Notes under the pieces: generated by a model
Database searches by the model: none
What the model saw: only the letters and a program-made list of their open reading frames with translations
What the model was told of the DNA's origin: nothing
Part shown: positions 1 to 7,038 of the stretch, piece by piece
Layout of the letters: each line of letters opens with the position of its first letter
How positions within the stretch are numbered: the stretch's first letter is position 1
Translations under genes and position numbers: made by a program
NCBI GenBank assembly: GCA_900759565.1
Contig: CAAEVV010000060.1
Coordinates: 1-44,343, forward strand
Source of the DNA: an uncultured Collinsella sp.
Lineage (GTDB): Bacteria > Actinomycetota > Coriobacteriia > Coriobacteriales > Coriobacteriaceae
DNA length: 44,343 bases
Direction: 5' to 3'

Positions 1-100
1 AAAAATAAAATCGCAGGTAGACGGCCTGCGGTTTTCGCGAAATACGGGGTATGGTCGAGGGGTCGGGCTTAAACGTAGTAGATGGGCCGGTTTCGTGGCG
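1..100. repeat. Partial MITE-like repeat, family A (right half)
   Basis: This is the right half of the element that is complete at 6252-6413; the left half lies outside the window. Positions 71-100 are the exact reverse complement of the left terminal arm at 6252-6281. The hairpin near 8-37 has arms reading about TCGCAGG and CCTGCGG and is flanked by A- and T-rich runs, so it could act as a terminator in both directions. No coding capacity is seen. Confidence 0.75.
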
Positions 101-153
101 GCGGCATCGCAGGCAGCCGACCGAGGGCGCCCGGAAGTGAGCAAGGCACCCGT

Positions 154-1311
154 CTAACGACCGATTTCCAGCCAGTTGCACAGTACGTTGGCTCGTAACT
201 CCATTTCCGTCGTCTTTTGCGCCTTAGTTTTACACCTATAGCGCAATTCCAAGCGCGAGCAAAGACTTCGCACGATCGCATCAAGCTGCTCGGCATCGTT
301 AAGCATGTCGTGCGTAACCAGAAAGACGTCATACCCCATACTTTGCAGCGCCGTCATGCGTTTGGCATCGTGGTCGAGCACGGCGCCTGATCCGTGGATA
401 ACCTCTCCCTGAATCTCCACGATGCCTGCTTTCATTATGGTTGGATTTGCGATCACGATATCCCCGTAGCAGACTTTTTGCCCTGCAATGCTCTGCGCCG
501 ATGCGGTAAGCGGCGTAAGGTCGTTAACATAAACGTTTCGAAAGCTGGCACCGCCGCGCGAGCGAGGAAGCGATAGCAATAAAATTCCTGCAACTTCAAG
601 CGGAGAAGCTGCTACACCCGTCACCATCTGTGCAGCGTTGTAAAACTTCGCACCCCACTTGCGGCTTTTCATCCTTCTGGCGTGCTCATGAAGCTCGTGT
701 AATTCGATGAGCGGCTTCCTCATCCAGAGCGAAGTGCCCTTTGGCCTTGTGACCTCCTTCGGTTTCTTTTGTCCGTTGGGCCCCTTTGTATTTACCTGTT
801 CTTTGGCTTTTTTGCGCGCATAAACGCGTTTCCATTGTGGTTCGTCTTGGCTTTCATCGAGGTCAAAGAGGGATTCGGTGGTTGCATTCTCGGCAGCGTC
901 ATTGGCTTTGTCTAGTTCCGCTTCTGCTGCTGCGGTGGGCTCAAAGACTGAGAACCATCCGCAAAATTCGTACATGGCAAGGACAAGATCGTTTGGAGAC
1001 ACAAAGCGCGCCATGGTAAATAGCGTCGCAAGTGGATTGGTAACCCTAAAGCTCATTGCGGTTTCCAGCGTGCTATCCACTCCTGAAGCATCATCACAGT
1101 GGATTGTTGTCCGTTATCCCGAATGGTAGTTAACGCCACCGGGCACTGTGGTGGTAATAATCGGGGTCTTGAGGATATCGGTTACGAAAGGGGCTTGGGC
1201 TAGAGCTCGCCAGCCGTCTTCTGGGCTTGGCAGTCTTGGGTAGAGGTCGCGGACCTGCGGTGGGCAGCGCCAGTAGCGAAATGCGGTGTTTGCGCAGACG
1301 ATCTCGTCCAT
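154..1311 (-). pseudogene. AbiEi/DUF559-like protein gene interrupted by an in-frame TAA
   Basis: ATG at 1311 follows a good ribosome binding site (GGGGAGG). The frame runs 65 codons to a TAA at 1116-1114, then stays open in the same frame for another 319 codons to a TAG at 154. The two halves read as one protein. Before the stop is a short N-terminal region starting MDEIVCANTAFRYWRC. After it come a conserved helical block (near FRVTNPLATLFTMAR and MYEFCGWFS), a charged linker, and a C-terminal block with IVEIQGEVIH, a following D-x2-R and GYDVFLVT, the spacing of DUF559/Vsr-type nuclease folds. Proteins of this type resemble AbiEi-like abortive-infection or endonuclease-domain proteins; that assignment is from pattern, not a search. 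The single stop makes it a recent pseudogene, unless translation restarts at GTG 1080 to give a 308-residue protein. Confidence 0.6.
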
Positions 1312-1632
1312 GTGGCCTCCCCTGGTTTCGGCCGTAGGCCGTGCGGATTGCGGGTATGGCCGATTATCTACCAGGGCATCATGCGGGTAAGTACGGGAAG
1401 CTGACCAAATGCTGACCAAATATTGGATGAGATGTGTTGAAAGGTTGATCGAGCCATGAATGTGCTGGTACGAGCTGTGCGCCAGTGGTCTCTGTCTCCG
1501 CAATTGCACAAAGATTACGCACGGAATTCAATGAATGAACGCAGACGCATTTTGCAAAACGCGCAATGACGACACCTAAGGTGAACTACGTAACATATAA
1601 CGCCTTAGGTAACTTCGCTTCGATTTTGGTGT
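1312..1632. other. Intergenic stretch without a gene
   Basis: No convincing coding region is seen on either strand. The only structure noticed is a spaced inverted repeat, ACCTAAGG at about 1573-1580 and CCTTAGGT at about 1602-1609, of unknown role. The 3' part adjoins the terminator of tRNA-Val. Confidence 0.4.
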
Positions 1633-1670
1633 CAAAAAGAAAAAGGTCAGAGGCTTAACACCTCTGACCT
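1633..1670 (-). terminator. Rho-independent terminator after tRNA-Val
   Basis: A 10-bp perfect stem (AGGTCAGAGG at 1644-1653, CCTCTGACCT at 1661-1670) with a 7-nt loop is followed on the minus strand by a T-rich run with a few interruptions (A-rich at 1634-1643 on the plus strand). It lies 11 nt downstream of the tRNA 3' end. Confidence 0.85.
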
Positions 1671-1680
1671 GTGCTTTAGA

Positions 1681-1755
1681 TGGTGGGCGATACAAGATTC
1701 GAACTTGTGACCCCATCCGTGTGAAGGATATGCTCTACCCCTGAGCCAATCGCCC
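1681..1755 (-). tRNA. tRNA-Val(CAC)
   Basis: The reverse complement folds as a full cloverleaf. The acceptor stem is GGGCGAT paired with ATCGCCC. The D arm is GGCTC...GAGC. The anticodon arm is TATCC-TTCACAC-GGATG with anticodon CAC (reads GUG). The T arm is ACAAG-TTCGAAT-CTTGT with the usual TTCGAAT loop. The 3' CCA is encoded at 1683-1681. Confidence 0.95.
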
Positions 1756-1893
1756 GTCGCCTTTCGGCAAAAGAGATACTATCATAGCCGCGCGTTGTTT
1801 ACCAAGAACTTTTTGCCCTCGATTGTAAATTCGTGGGCGTCGGCCGCGCCATGGCAAGCGCCGTAACCAACAAAACCGCAGCTAAACCACCAT

Positions 1894-2682
1894 TTACCGC
1901 TTTATCCACGAAGTCTCGGGGCGGCAAATGAGTCGCGCGTTGTTGTAGGCCATGTCAAGCGTGAGGCAGGTGCGTGCGGCGTAGAAACCGTCCTCGCGCT
2001 GGATGGTCAGCGCCAGCTCGGGCTTGTCGCCGGTCAGGCACAGCGGCAGCAGCAGTTGGATTCGGCTGCCGTAGAACTGCGGCACCGCGAGCGTGTAGTT
2101 GGCGGCGGCGCGGCGGGCAGCCTCGACGACGGCTCCCTTAAAGGCACGGCGCAGCAGCAGCGAGTTGCCCTCCCCCATCAGGCTGGCGGGAATGCGCGTA
2201 AGGTTTTCCTCGTCGCCCAGAATGTGGTCGATGTTGGAGCGGATGGGAAGGCGGTAGTCAAAGACCAGCTCGGAGGGGTCCTCGGCAAAGCGCACACGGC
2301 ACGGCAGGTACTCAAATGAGACCAGCATGGGGTCGCTCTCCTTAAAGAAGCCCTTCAAAAACCAGCGCTGGCGCGCGTCGGGCTTGGTGTTGGGCTCAAA
2401 CAGGCCGTAGATGGTCTCGTAGCGGCGCGTGTACAGGCCGGTGTTGAACAGGCATCGGTCGTCGTCGAAAACCAGCGGCAGGTTGGACGGCACGGCCTGG
2501 TCCACGTCGCGCTCGGTCAAAAATACCGCGCGGCTAAACGAAAACGACAGGTAGTTCTTGAGAATGCGGTTGCAGGGACCCCAGTCCTCGGGATCGGCGA
2601 GGTCGGCCAAGCGCTCGTAACATGGCTCGGGGCAAAACGCAAAGTCGTATACATTGCTGCACAGGGTGTTGGGGATCTCCAT
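1894..2682 (-). CDS. DUF3825 domain-containing protein
   Basis: A 262-residue protein of the DUF3825 family. Supporting features are a central block with NTGLYTRRYETIYGLFEPN, a W-FLKGF segment, FDYRLPIRSNIDHILGDE, and the C-terminal signature YGSRIQLLLPL...LTLDMAYNNARLI. The family is widespread in bacteria, sometimes fused to RNA-binding LOTUS-type domains; its biochemical role is unsettled, so none is claimed here. ATG 2682 is preferred because GGAAG lies a short distance upstream; the upstream in-frame TTG at 2697 has no better site. The gene is monocistronic, between the tRNA and the Doc module on the same strand, and soluble (no membrane segment or signal peptide). Confidence 0.75.
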   Translation of the reverse strand: MEIPNTLCSNVYDFAFCPEPCYERLADLADPEDWGPCNRILKNYLSFSFSRAVFLTERDVDQAVPSNLPLVFDDDRCLFNTGLYTRRYETIYGLFEPNTKPDARQRWFLKGFFKESDPMLVSFEYLPCRVRFAEDPSELVFDYRLPIRSNIDHILGDEENLTRIPASLMGEGNSLLLRRAFKGAVVEAARRAAANYTLAVPQFYGSRIQLLLPLCLTGDKPELALTIQREDGFYAARTCLTLDMAYNNARLICRPETSWIKR

Positions 2683-2727
2683 GTGGCTTCCAATCAAGAT
2701 AATGACAGGCGTGCGGATGCTTTGATT

Positions 2728-3243
2728 CTATACGTGCGAAGCGTCGTCGGAGATCACGATGCAATGGCACCTCAGCTCGTTGGCTAGATCGTCGAGCGTG
2801 CGGCGTCTAGCAACGAGGTCCTGGATCCAGGCGTAGTACTGGTTGTCTTTGGGTTCGGGGCTGTCGGACAGCACGACCGGAGTGCTGGCGAACCTAAGGA
2901 CGGACAACGCAAAGACAAGGCTGGTGCGTTTGTTGCCGTCCTCGAAGATGTGGTCCTTGACCATGTGCTCGGCCACGTAGGCAACCTGGTCAAAGATGTC
3001 CGTGAAACGATCGGCTGGCGATTGGCCGAATATCGTGCAAAACGCACCCACAAGCACGGACTCGACGCGCTCAAGTTCGCGCGCGGCCCTTTCGCCCGTA
3101 GCGTCGGTCGTATAGCAGCGTCCGATTGTTAGCAGCGTACTGTGAAGGCGCATCACGGCCGCGGCCATGACTTCGAGCGATTCGGCATCGTCGAGCACGA
3201 GCGGCGCGACGGGAATCCCTTGCCCTCCAACAGCCGCCATCAT
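2728..3243 (-). CDS. Doc/Fic-type toxin
   Basis: A 171-residue Fic-fold protein. The motif HIFEDGNKRT at residues 98-107 is the Doc form (H-x-F-x-D-G-N-K-R-T) of the Fic active site; the His is the catalytic base and the GN-K-R part binds the nucleotide phosphates. Doc proteins phosphorylate EF-Tu in the phage P1 system, whereas other Fic proteins AMPylate targets; which applies here is not visible. The start ATG overlaps the stop of the upstream small gene (ATGATG), so the two are translationally coupled. The C-terminal extension after the motif (about 65 residues) is ordinary for the family. Confidence 0.85.
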   Translation of the reverse strand: MMAAVGGQGIPVAPLVLDDAESLEVMAAAVMRLHSTLLTIGRCYTTDATGERAARELERVESVLVGAFCTIFGQSPADRFTDIFDQVAYVAEHMVKDHIFEDGNKRTSLVFALSVLRFASTPVVLSDSPEPKDNQYYAWIQDLVARRRTLDDLANELRCHCIVISDDASHV

Positions 3244-3461
3244 GAGTTCTCCAAGAGCCTGAGCGCGTTGGGCATGTCCGCAATGGTCAGCCGAACGGCC
3301 TCGTCGATCAAAGTGGTGCTGTCCGGATCATCGGGTAACGTGCGGGGTGCTTTCGGCGCGATAGGGTCGGTTGCATGTGCTGTACAGTCGTCAAAAGTCA
3401 TGCTTTCAGGATAGTTGTAGCAATAACTATCAGGCCGTGTCGTTGAATCTAACGTTTTCAT
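3240..3461 (-). CDS. Small protein upstream of doc, probable antitoxin
   Basis: A 73-residue acidic protein (start ATG 3461, AAGGA upstream). It overlaps the doc start by four bases, the classic antitoxin-toxin arrangement. The sequence does not resemble Phd, the usual partner of Doc. It has no evident DNA-binding N-terminus; the C-terminal third (IDEAVRLTIADMPNALRLLE) could form a helix that covers the Fic active site. Antitoxin function is inferred only from position and size. Confidence 0.6.
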   Translation of the reverse strand: MKTLDSTTRPDSYCYNYPESMTFDDCTAHATDPIAPKAPRTLPDDPDSTTLIDEAVRLTIADMPNALRLLENS

Positions 3462-3545
3462 CGCGCCGTCCTTCTGCTGGCTGAATCCGAGCGTTTAACC
3501 CGAGCATTTCGACCATGCAACGTAAATAGATTTTTCTTGAGGCAA

Positions 3546-3860
3546 TCAGTCATCGCTGTCCAAGCGTTTAGATGCCAGGTCGAAAACCTTGCCCTTGTCC
3601 CTTGCACCTATTGCGATGATTTGAACTACTTCGACGCGCCCATCGCGGATGCGATAAATTACGCGAATGCCATCTGTGCGAAACTTAAGTTCCCGACAAC
3701 CTGCAAGAAGGCCCGAAAGCGGCTTGCCAATTTCATCGGCCCGAAGTGCAAGACGCGCAATACCTTTGTCCACCATAGCGCGAACTGAACCATCGAGTGA
3801 CAGATACTCTTTCTCGGCGGTCTTGTCGTAAAACTCGACCTTAAACCTAGCCACGTTCAC
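3546..3860 (-). CDS. RelE/ParE-family toxin
   Basis: A 104-residue type II toxin of the RelE superfamily, expected to cleave ribosome-bound mRNA. The family core is clear in the C-terminal half: L-x-G-CRELKFRTDGIRVIYRI, then VEVVQIIAIGARDKGKVFDLA. Basic residues (R, K) in these strands normally contact mRNA. The start overlaps the 3' end of the antitoxin gene by four bases (ATGA), so the pair is one transcript. Confidence 0.88.
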   Translation of the reverse strand: MNVARFKVEFYDKTAEKEYLSLDGSVRAMVDKGIARLALRADEIGKPLSGLLAGCRELKFRTDGIRVIYRIRDGRVEVVQIIAIGARDKGKVFDLASKRLDSDD

Positions 3861-4225
3861 TCGAACAGCTCCTCATCGGAAATGGGATCGGTCGCCTCGG
3901 CTTCTAGCATGGCCTCGAACCTCTCACGTCCCACGGTATCGGAGAACGGGATGCCCTTGCGATTCGAACCAGCGTCGCCCCGTGCGAGCCTTGCAGCCGC
4001 TATGGCGTGTAGGCGCTCCTCTCGGAGCTGTTCGAGTTCAACCGCCATCGCCTCGAATTCGTCGAAGCCGACGATAACAGTATCGATGCCATCGTTCCTG
4101 TCTGAGACAAATTGCGGCTCCCTTCGAGCGCGACGCCTCGCTTCGCCAAAATTTTTGCTTGCCTGCGTCGAGGTCAGTACCTGTTCGCGTCCGAAAACGA
4201 GTTTCTTGTCTATCACGGCAACCAT
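3857..4225 (-). CDS. Phd/YefM-type antitoxin for the RelE toxin
   Basis: A 122-residue protein. The N-terminal part (LTSTQASKNFGEARRRAR, then a short strand-rich block ending FDEFEAM) matches the Phd/YefM DNA-binding fold. The acidic C-terminus (DPISDEELFE) is the sort of disordered tail that wraps the toxin. Start ATG 4225 follows GGGAGG with 5-nt spacing. Two short perfect palindromes cover the promoter just upstream, consistent with autorepression by the antitoxin and the toxin-antitoxin complex. Confidence 0.85.
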   Translation of the reverse strand: MVAVIDKKLVFGREQVLTSTQASKNFGEARRRARREPQFVSDRNDGIDTVIVGFDEFEAMAVELEQLREERLHAIAAARLARGDAGSNRKGIPFSDTVGRERFEAMLEAEATDPISDEELFE

Positions 4226-4250
4226 AGCAACCTCCCTTAAAATCTGTCTC

Positions 4251-4288
4251 TAATACGTATTATAGTTCCCTTTAAATACGTACGTAAA
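4251..4288 (-). promoter_or_regulatory. Promoter and operators of the Phd/RelE operon
   Basis: On the minus strand, a -35 TTTACG (4288-4283), an 18-nt spacer and a perfect -10 TATAAT (4264-4259) are seen. A 12-bp perfect palindrome TAATACGTATTA (4251-4262) covers the -10, and a 10-bp palindrome TACGTACGTA (4277-4286) covers the -35. This is the layout expected for TA autoregulation. Confidence 0.7.
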
Positions 4289-4294
4289 GGAAAG

Positions 4295-5005
4295 TTAAAC
4301 AGCAATACTCTCAGTCTTGATATTCTCGGATGAACAGGGTTTCGAGTTGTACTCTAGATCAACTGGTTGCCAGACGAGGTCCTCGATAGCGCAGTTTAGG
4401 GTGTTTGCGAGCGCCAGTGTCGAGGAGACCGATGCACGGCGCAGGTCGAGTTGGTTCTGCTCGTAGAGCTGTATAGCGCGAAGTTTAACTCCCGATTGGG
4501 TGGCGAGCTGTTTTTGCGTTAGTCCGGCCGCCTTACGTGCTGCCTTGAGGCCCTTTTTGTCTGCTTGAGCCTTGTTCCATTTTTCGATGATAATTCCAGC
4601 AAATTTGTCTTCGAGGGCTTCGTGGAGCGGATGGTATGATCCAATGACCCAATCGAACGGAGCAACTTCGAATAGGTCGCTAAAGCCTAGGCAGCTTGCC
4701 CATTGCGTATAGGCCAAAACCCAGCCCGCCCAGTATTGCGGGGAACGGTCGAATGGATAGATCTCCCTGCATTCGGCGGGCTTTAGCCCCGCACGGGCGA
4801 TAATTTCGCGCGCAAGTTCGTCGCCCGACATGCCGCAGATAACACGTGGCATTCCGCGCTCAAACTGTTTTATCTCAAGAGCGTTCGATAGGATCGCCGT
4901 CAGCTCGGCTGGATTCAAGCCTTGGTCACAGAGGGCAAAATCGACTGCCTCGCCCAGCGTTCTCATGGCGTCCTCGAGATACATCTCACTGTATGCGCAG
5001 GTCAT
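4295..5005 (-). CDS. XRE-family HTH protein, probable antitoxin of the DUF3990 gene
   Basis: A 236-residue protein with a C-terminal HTH_3/XRE domain at about residues 150-215 (LKAARKAAGLTQKQLATQSG, then VKLRAIQLYEQNQ). The N-terminal part (about 140 residues, including GMSGDELAREI and YWAGWVLAYTQW) is a separate helical domain found in such partners; it may contact the toxin, an inference. The gene overlaps the end of the upstream DUF3990 gene by 20 bases. Gene order is toxin first, antitoxin second, the reverse of the RelE module nearby. The large palindrome at 5671-5715 is a likely binding site of this protein. Confidence 0.78.
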   Translation of the reverse strand: MTCAYSEMYLEDAMRTLGEAVDFALCDQGLNPAELTAILSNALEIKQFERGMPRVICGMSGDELAREIIARAGLKPAECREIYPFDRSPQYWAGWVLAYTQWASCLGFSDLFEVAPFDWVIGSYHPLHEALEDKFAGIIIEKWNKAQADKKGLKAARKAAGLTQKQLATQSGVKLRAIQLYEQNQLDLRRASVSSTLALANTLNCAIEDLVWQPVDLEYNSKPCSSENIKTESIAV

Positions 5006-5654
5006 CTACTGTCATCCCCTCTCGAACGATGTCGAAGATGCGGATTCCCTCAAACGGATTCTCGGAAAGTAGCTCCCGATACTGCCCCCTTGCCGCTTCA
5101 TCTCGCTCCTTGGCCAATGGGCCGTACTGAGCTTGAGGCGCACGTTCAAATCCAGCAAAACGAACGCTCTTAAAAGCGCGCTCGCTTTTGAGCACAATCT
5201 GCTCCCCCAGGTTGCCAAGCTTCATGGCACGACCCAGCTGCTCGACGGTGATCGTATTGTTTACAAACGCCCTGGCATAGCTAAAGTATGAGTCATCCGC
5301 ACGCCATCCTCTAATCACATCGCAAGCGTCGGTGTCGGGCAGAAAATAATCGTGGAGATATTCGCATGCCCCCACGGCGATGGCGGTGTCCTTGCGAAAA
5401 GAACGATGCTCAACGAGCAACGCTATCCAATGCAGAACTGAATAATGCGGCGATAGTAAGTCGAGCAACTTGAGGTCTGCCATATCGAGTTCGTATCGAT
5501 TTGTAAAGCCATCAGCATCTCCCGAGCATGCCCATTCCTTTGCAAGGTCAAGGCTTTCCGTGCAATAGAACCCCTGCCCATAATCGTTATGGACTTTTCC
5601 CAGGCCAAACTGGGGAACCTCAACAATCTTCTGGGAACCATGCCACAGCTCCAT
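4986..5654 (-). CDS. DUF3990 protein, ADP-ribosyltransferase-like toxin candidate
   Basis: A 222-residue DUF3990 protein. The opening LWHGS (His5) and GQGFYCTES (Tyr30) with a following AKEWA are typical of DUF3990. They resemble the H-Y part of the H-Y-E class of ADP-ribosyltransferases, in which His and Tyr hold NAD. The third catalytic residue cannot be assigned by eye. The gene sits first in a two-gene operon with an XRE regulator and begins after a strong AGGAGG site. Role as an ART toxin is inferred from fold family and context. Confidence 0.7.
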   Translation of the reverse strand: MELWHGSQKIVEVPQFGLGKVHNDYGQGFYCTESLDLAKEWACSGDADGFTNRYELDMADLKLLDLLSPHYSVLHWIALLVEHRSFRKDTAIAVGACEYLHDYFLPDTDACDVIRGWRADDSYFSYARAFVNNTITVEQLGRAMKLGNLGEQIVLKSERAFKSVRFAGFERAPQAQYGPLAKERDEAARGQYRELLSENPFEGIRIFDIVREGMTVDDLRIQ

Positions 5655-5670
5655 GTGAGCCTCCTAACGG

Positions 5671-5715
5671 GTATCGCTCTAACGATAGTCTAACATACTA
5701 TCGTTAGAGCGATAC
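5671..5715. promoter_or_regulatory. 19-bp perfect inverted repeat upstream of the DUF3990/XRE operon
   Basis: Arms at 5671-5689 (GTATCGCTCTAACGATAGT) and 5697-5715 are perfect complements with a 7-nt spacer. The repeat ends 17 bp before the DUF3990 start codon, a position suited to an operator for the XRE protein. No T-run follows on either strand, so a terminator is less likely. Confidence 0.7.
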
Positions 5716-6251
5716 TTGTACTGAAAGATCGAGAGGGCGAATGGAACCGATTCCAAGTTCATACCGGCTTCTAAGAATGTCGAATCCGAAAGTATGCGGC
5801 AAATTCCAGACTTGTCGACCACGCCGGGATACGTCAAAGCCTCCACCTGCGGTTTTGTTGGGAAAAATCGGGTTGTGCTCGGGGTTTGCTTAATTTTCCC
5901 CGTACTTCCGAAATATAGGCATTTTGTCAGCGATTTGAGGTGCCTTCGAGCGCCATGTTGATGCTTCCGAGCCAAGAGCAATTGGTTAACGGACGAGTTA
6001 AGGCACACTATAGCTGCTATATCTTTAGTAATTAAAGCGGCGCATCCAAAGACACCCTCTTTCGAATCTTAACTAGACAGGGGCCGTGATCGCAAGGCGA
6101 CGCAACTTAACGGAATGAACGGTTTCCGAGGGTCATAACGCATTTTTTGGGGTATCGACGTTACCGGCCGCAACGGTTGCGGACGCTCGAATCGACATTC
6201 TTCGTACCGGAATTTGTACCAAGGCGAATTTCGCGGCTTCCGGAGACGCAA
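5716..6251. other. Intergenic region with repeat B and no supported gene
   Basis: About 540 bp between the DUF3990 operon and repeat A. It contains the first copy of repeat family B (5844-5944) and, in the GC-richer half, a short hairpin CCGCAAC-G-GTTGCGG near 6168-6182. Open frames here run across the repeats, lack ribosome binding sites and resemble nothing recognised, so no gene is called. Confidence 0.5.
5844..5944. repeat. Dispersed repeat, family B, copy 1
   Basis: About 100 bp starting CACCTGCGGTTTTGTT and ending GAGGTGCC. It aligns along its length with 7309-7408 (shared blocks AAAAATCGGGTTGTG and TTCCCCG, then CGAAATAT-GGCATT). The start, CTGCGGTTTT, is also the hairpin arm of repeat family A, so the families may be related. 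Upstream, GTATGCGGCAAA near 5783 is found again near 7121. Confidence 0.65.
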
Positions 6252-6413
6252 CGCCACGAAACCGGCCCATCTACTACGTTTAACCCCGACCAGCCGACCA
6301 TATCCCGGATTTCGCAAAAACCGCAGGCCGTCTACCTGCGGTTTTATTATTAACGAAAACGGAATGGTCGGGGGATGCCGGCCAAACGTAGTAGATGGGC
6401 GGCTATCGTGGCG
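6252..6413. repeat. MITE-like repeat, family A, complete copy
   Basis: A non-coding element with terminal inverted repeats of about 30 bp. The left arm is 6252-6281 and the right arm 6384-6413, with a perfect 17-bp core GCCCATCTACTACGTTT (6265-6281) matched at 6384-6400 and a few mismatches outside. Its centre carries a terminator-like hairpin (6317-6345). Subterminal GACCAGCCGACCAT and ATGGTCGGGGG are also complementary, so the whole element can fold on itself. There is no transposase inside; it would depend on an enzyme elsewhere. Confidence 0.7.
6317..6345. terminator. Bidirectional terminator-like hairpin inside repeat A
   Basis: Arms AAAACCGCAGG (6317-6327) and CCTGCGGTTTT (6335-6345) form an 11-bp perfect stem with a 7-nt loop. 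The A-run on one side and T-run on the other give a U-tract in either direction. Confidence 0.6.
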
Positions 6414-6567
6414 GGCGTTCCGTAGAGCGGTCGGAATGGCACCGGAAAGGCGGGCCGTGGCCGCGCGCCACGCGCGCCTCGCCCTTCACAAGTTTATGAG
6501 TTTTAGTATCCAAAGCCGAGGGAACATGTTAAATGCAGTCAGTAAACCCGCCCGGCCTCTGGATGTA

Positions 6568-6738
6568 TCAGCTCTGGCGCTGCCTGAAAATACGCAACGC
6601 TTCCTCTGGCTCGGGAATATCATCGACGATAACTTTCCAGGCGAGGGATCGAACTACTTCTCGATATCCATGTGCTACGAAGTTTCGAAAGCCCCTAATA
6701 TCGTTCCATGGATACTCCGGAAAAGCTCCTCGTCCCGT
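6568..6738 (-). pseudogene. Remnant of a HEPN (DUF86-type) toxin, C-terminal half
   Basis: Directly after the stop of the MNT gene, and in the same frame, 56 codons stay open to a TGA at 6570-6568. They read AFPEYPWNDIRGFRNFVAHG..., which matches the second half of DUF86 HEPN proteins, including the R-x4-H RNase motif (RNFVAH). The N-terminal half of about 60 residues and any start codon are missing. An internal deletion at the MNT-HEPN boundary explains this best. Without its first helices the fragment is unlikely to be active. Confidence 0.7.
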
Positions 6739-7038
6739 TTACGCCGCCTTAAAGAGACGCACCTCATCCTTTTCAATGCTCTTGCGGAATGCAGGACGCA
6801 TATGCTCGGGAGGGTTGGTGACAATCTCAACATCTCGCCCGAGCTCTTTTTCGAGCTCAAGGGAGAGTTCGTATAGTGTGCCGAACGTCATTGTTTCACC
6901 GCAGACTAGACGCAAATCGATATCGCTATCTGGCGTATGCTCGCCACGGGCGAAGGAGCCAAATAGATATGCCTCGCGGACGTCGTAACGAGACAGCACA
7001 CGAGAAACAGCAGCGGATATGTCGACAAGCGTAATCAT
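6739..7038 (-). CDS. MNT-type nucleotidyltransferase (MntA-like antitoxin)
   Basis: A 99-residue minimal nucleotidyltransferase. The motif GSFARGEHTPDSDIDL at about residues 27-42 has the G-S catalytic turn and the D-x-D metal pair; a third acidic residue lies in DVEIV near residue 70. In MNT/HEPN pairs (for example MntA/HepT) this enzyme AMPylates a tyrosine of the HEPN RNase and so silences it. Here the HEPN gene is a truncated remnant, so the antitoxin is orphaned. The start ATG 7038 has only a weak ribosome binding site. Confidence 0.88.
   Translation of the reverse strand: MITLVDISAAVSRVLSRYDVREAYLFGSFARGEHTPDSDIDLRLVCGETMTFGTLYELSLELEKELGRDVEIVTNPPEHMRPAFRKSIEKDEVRLFKAA

Noticed and set aside
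5679..6008. A 109-codon minus-strand frame upstream of the DUF3990 gene
   Set aside because: It runs through the palindrome and through repeat family B and has no recognisable domain.
1681..6400. Integration of a genomic island at tRNA-Val
   Set aside because: The accessory genes lie on the 5' side of the tRNA, and no duplicate of the tRNA 3' end or integrase gene was seen.
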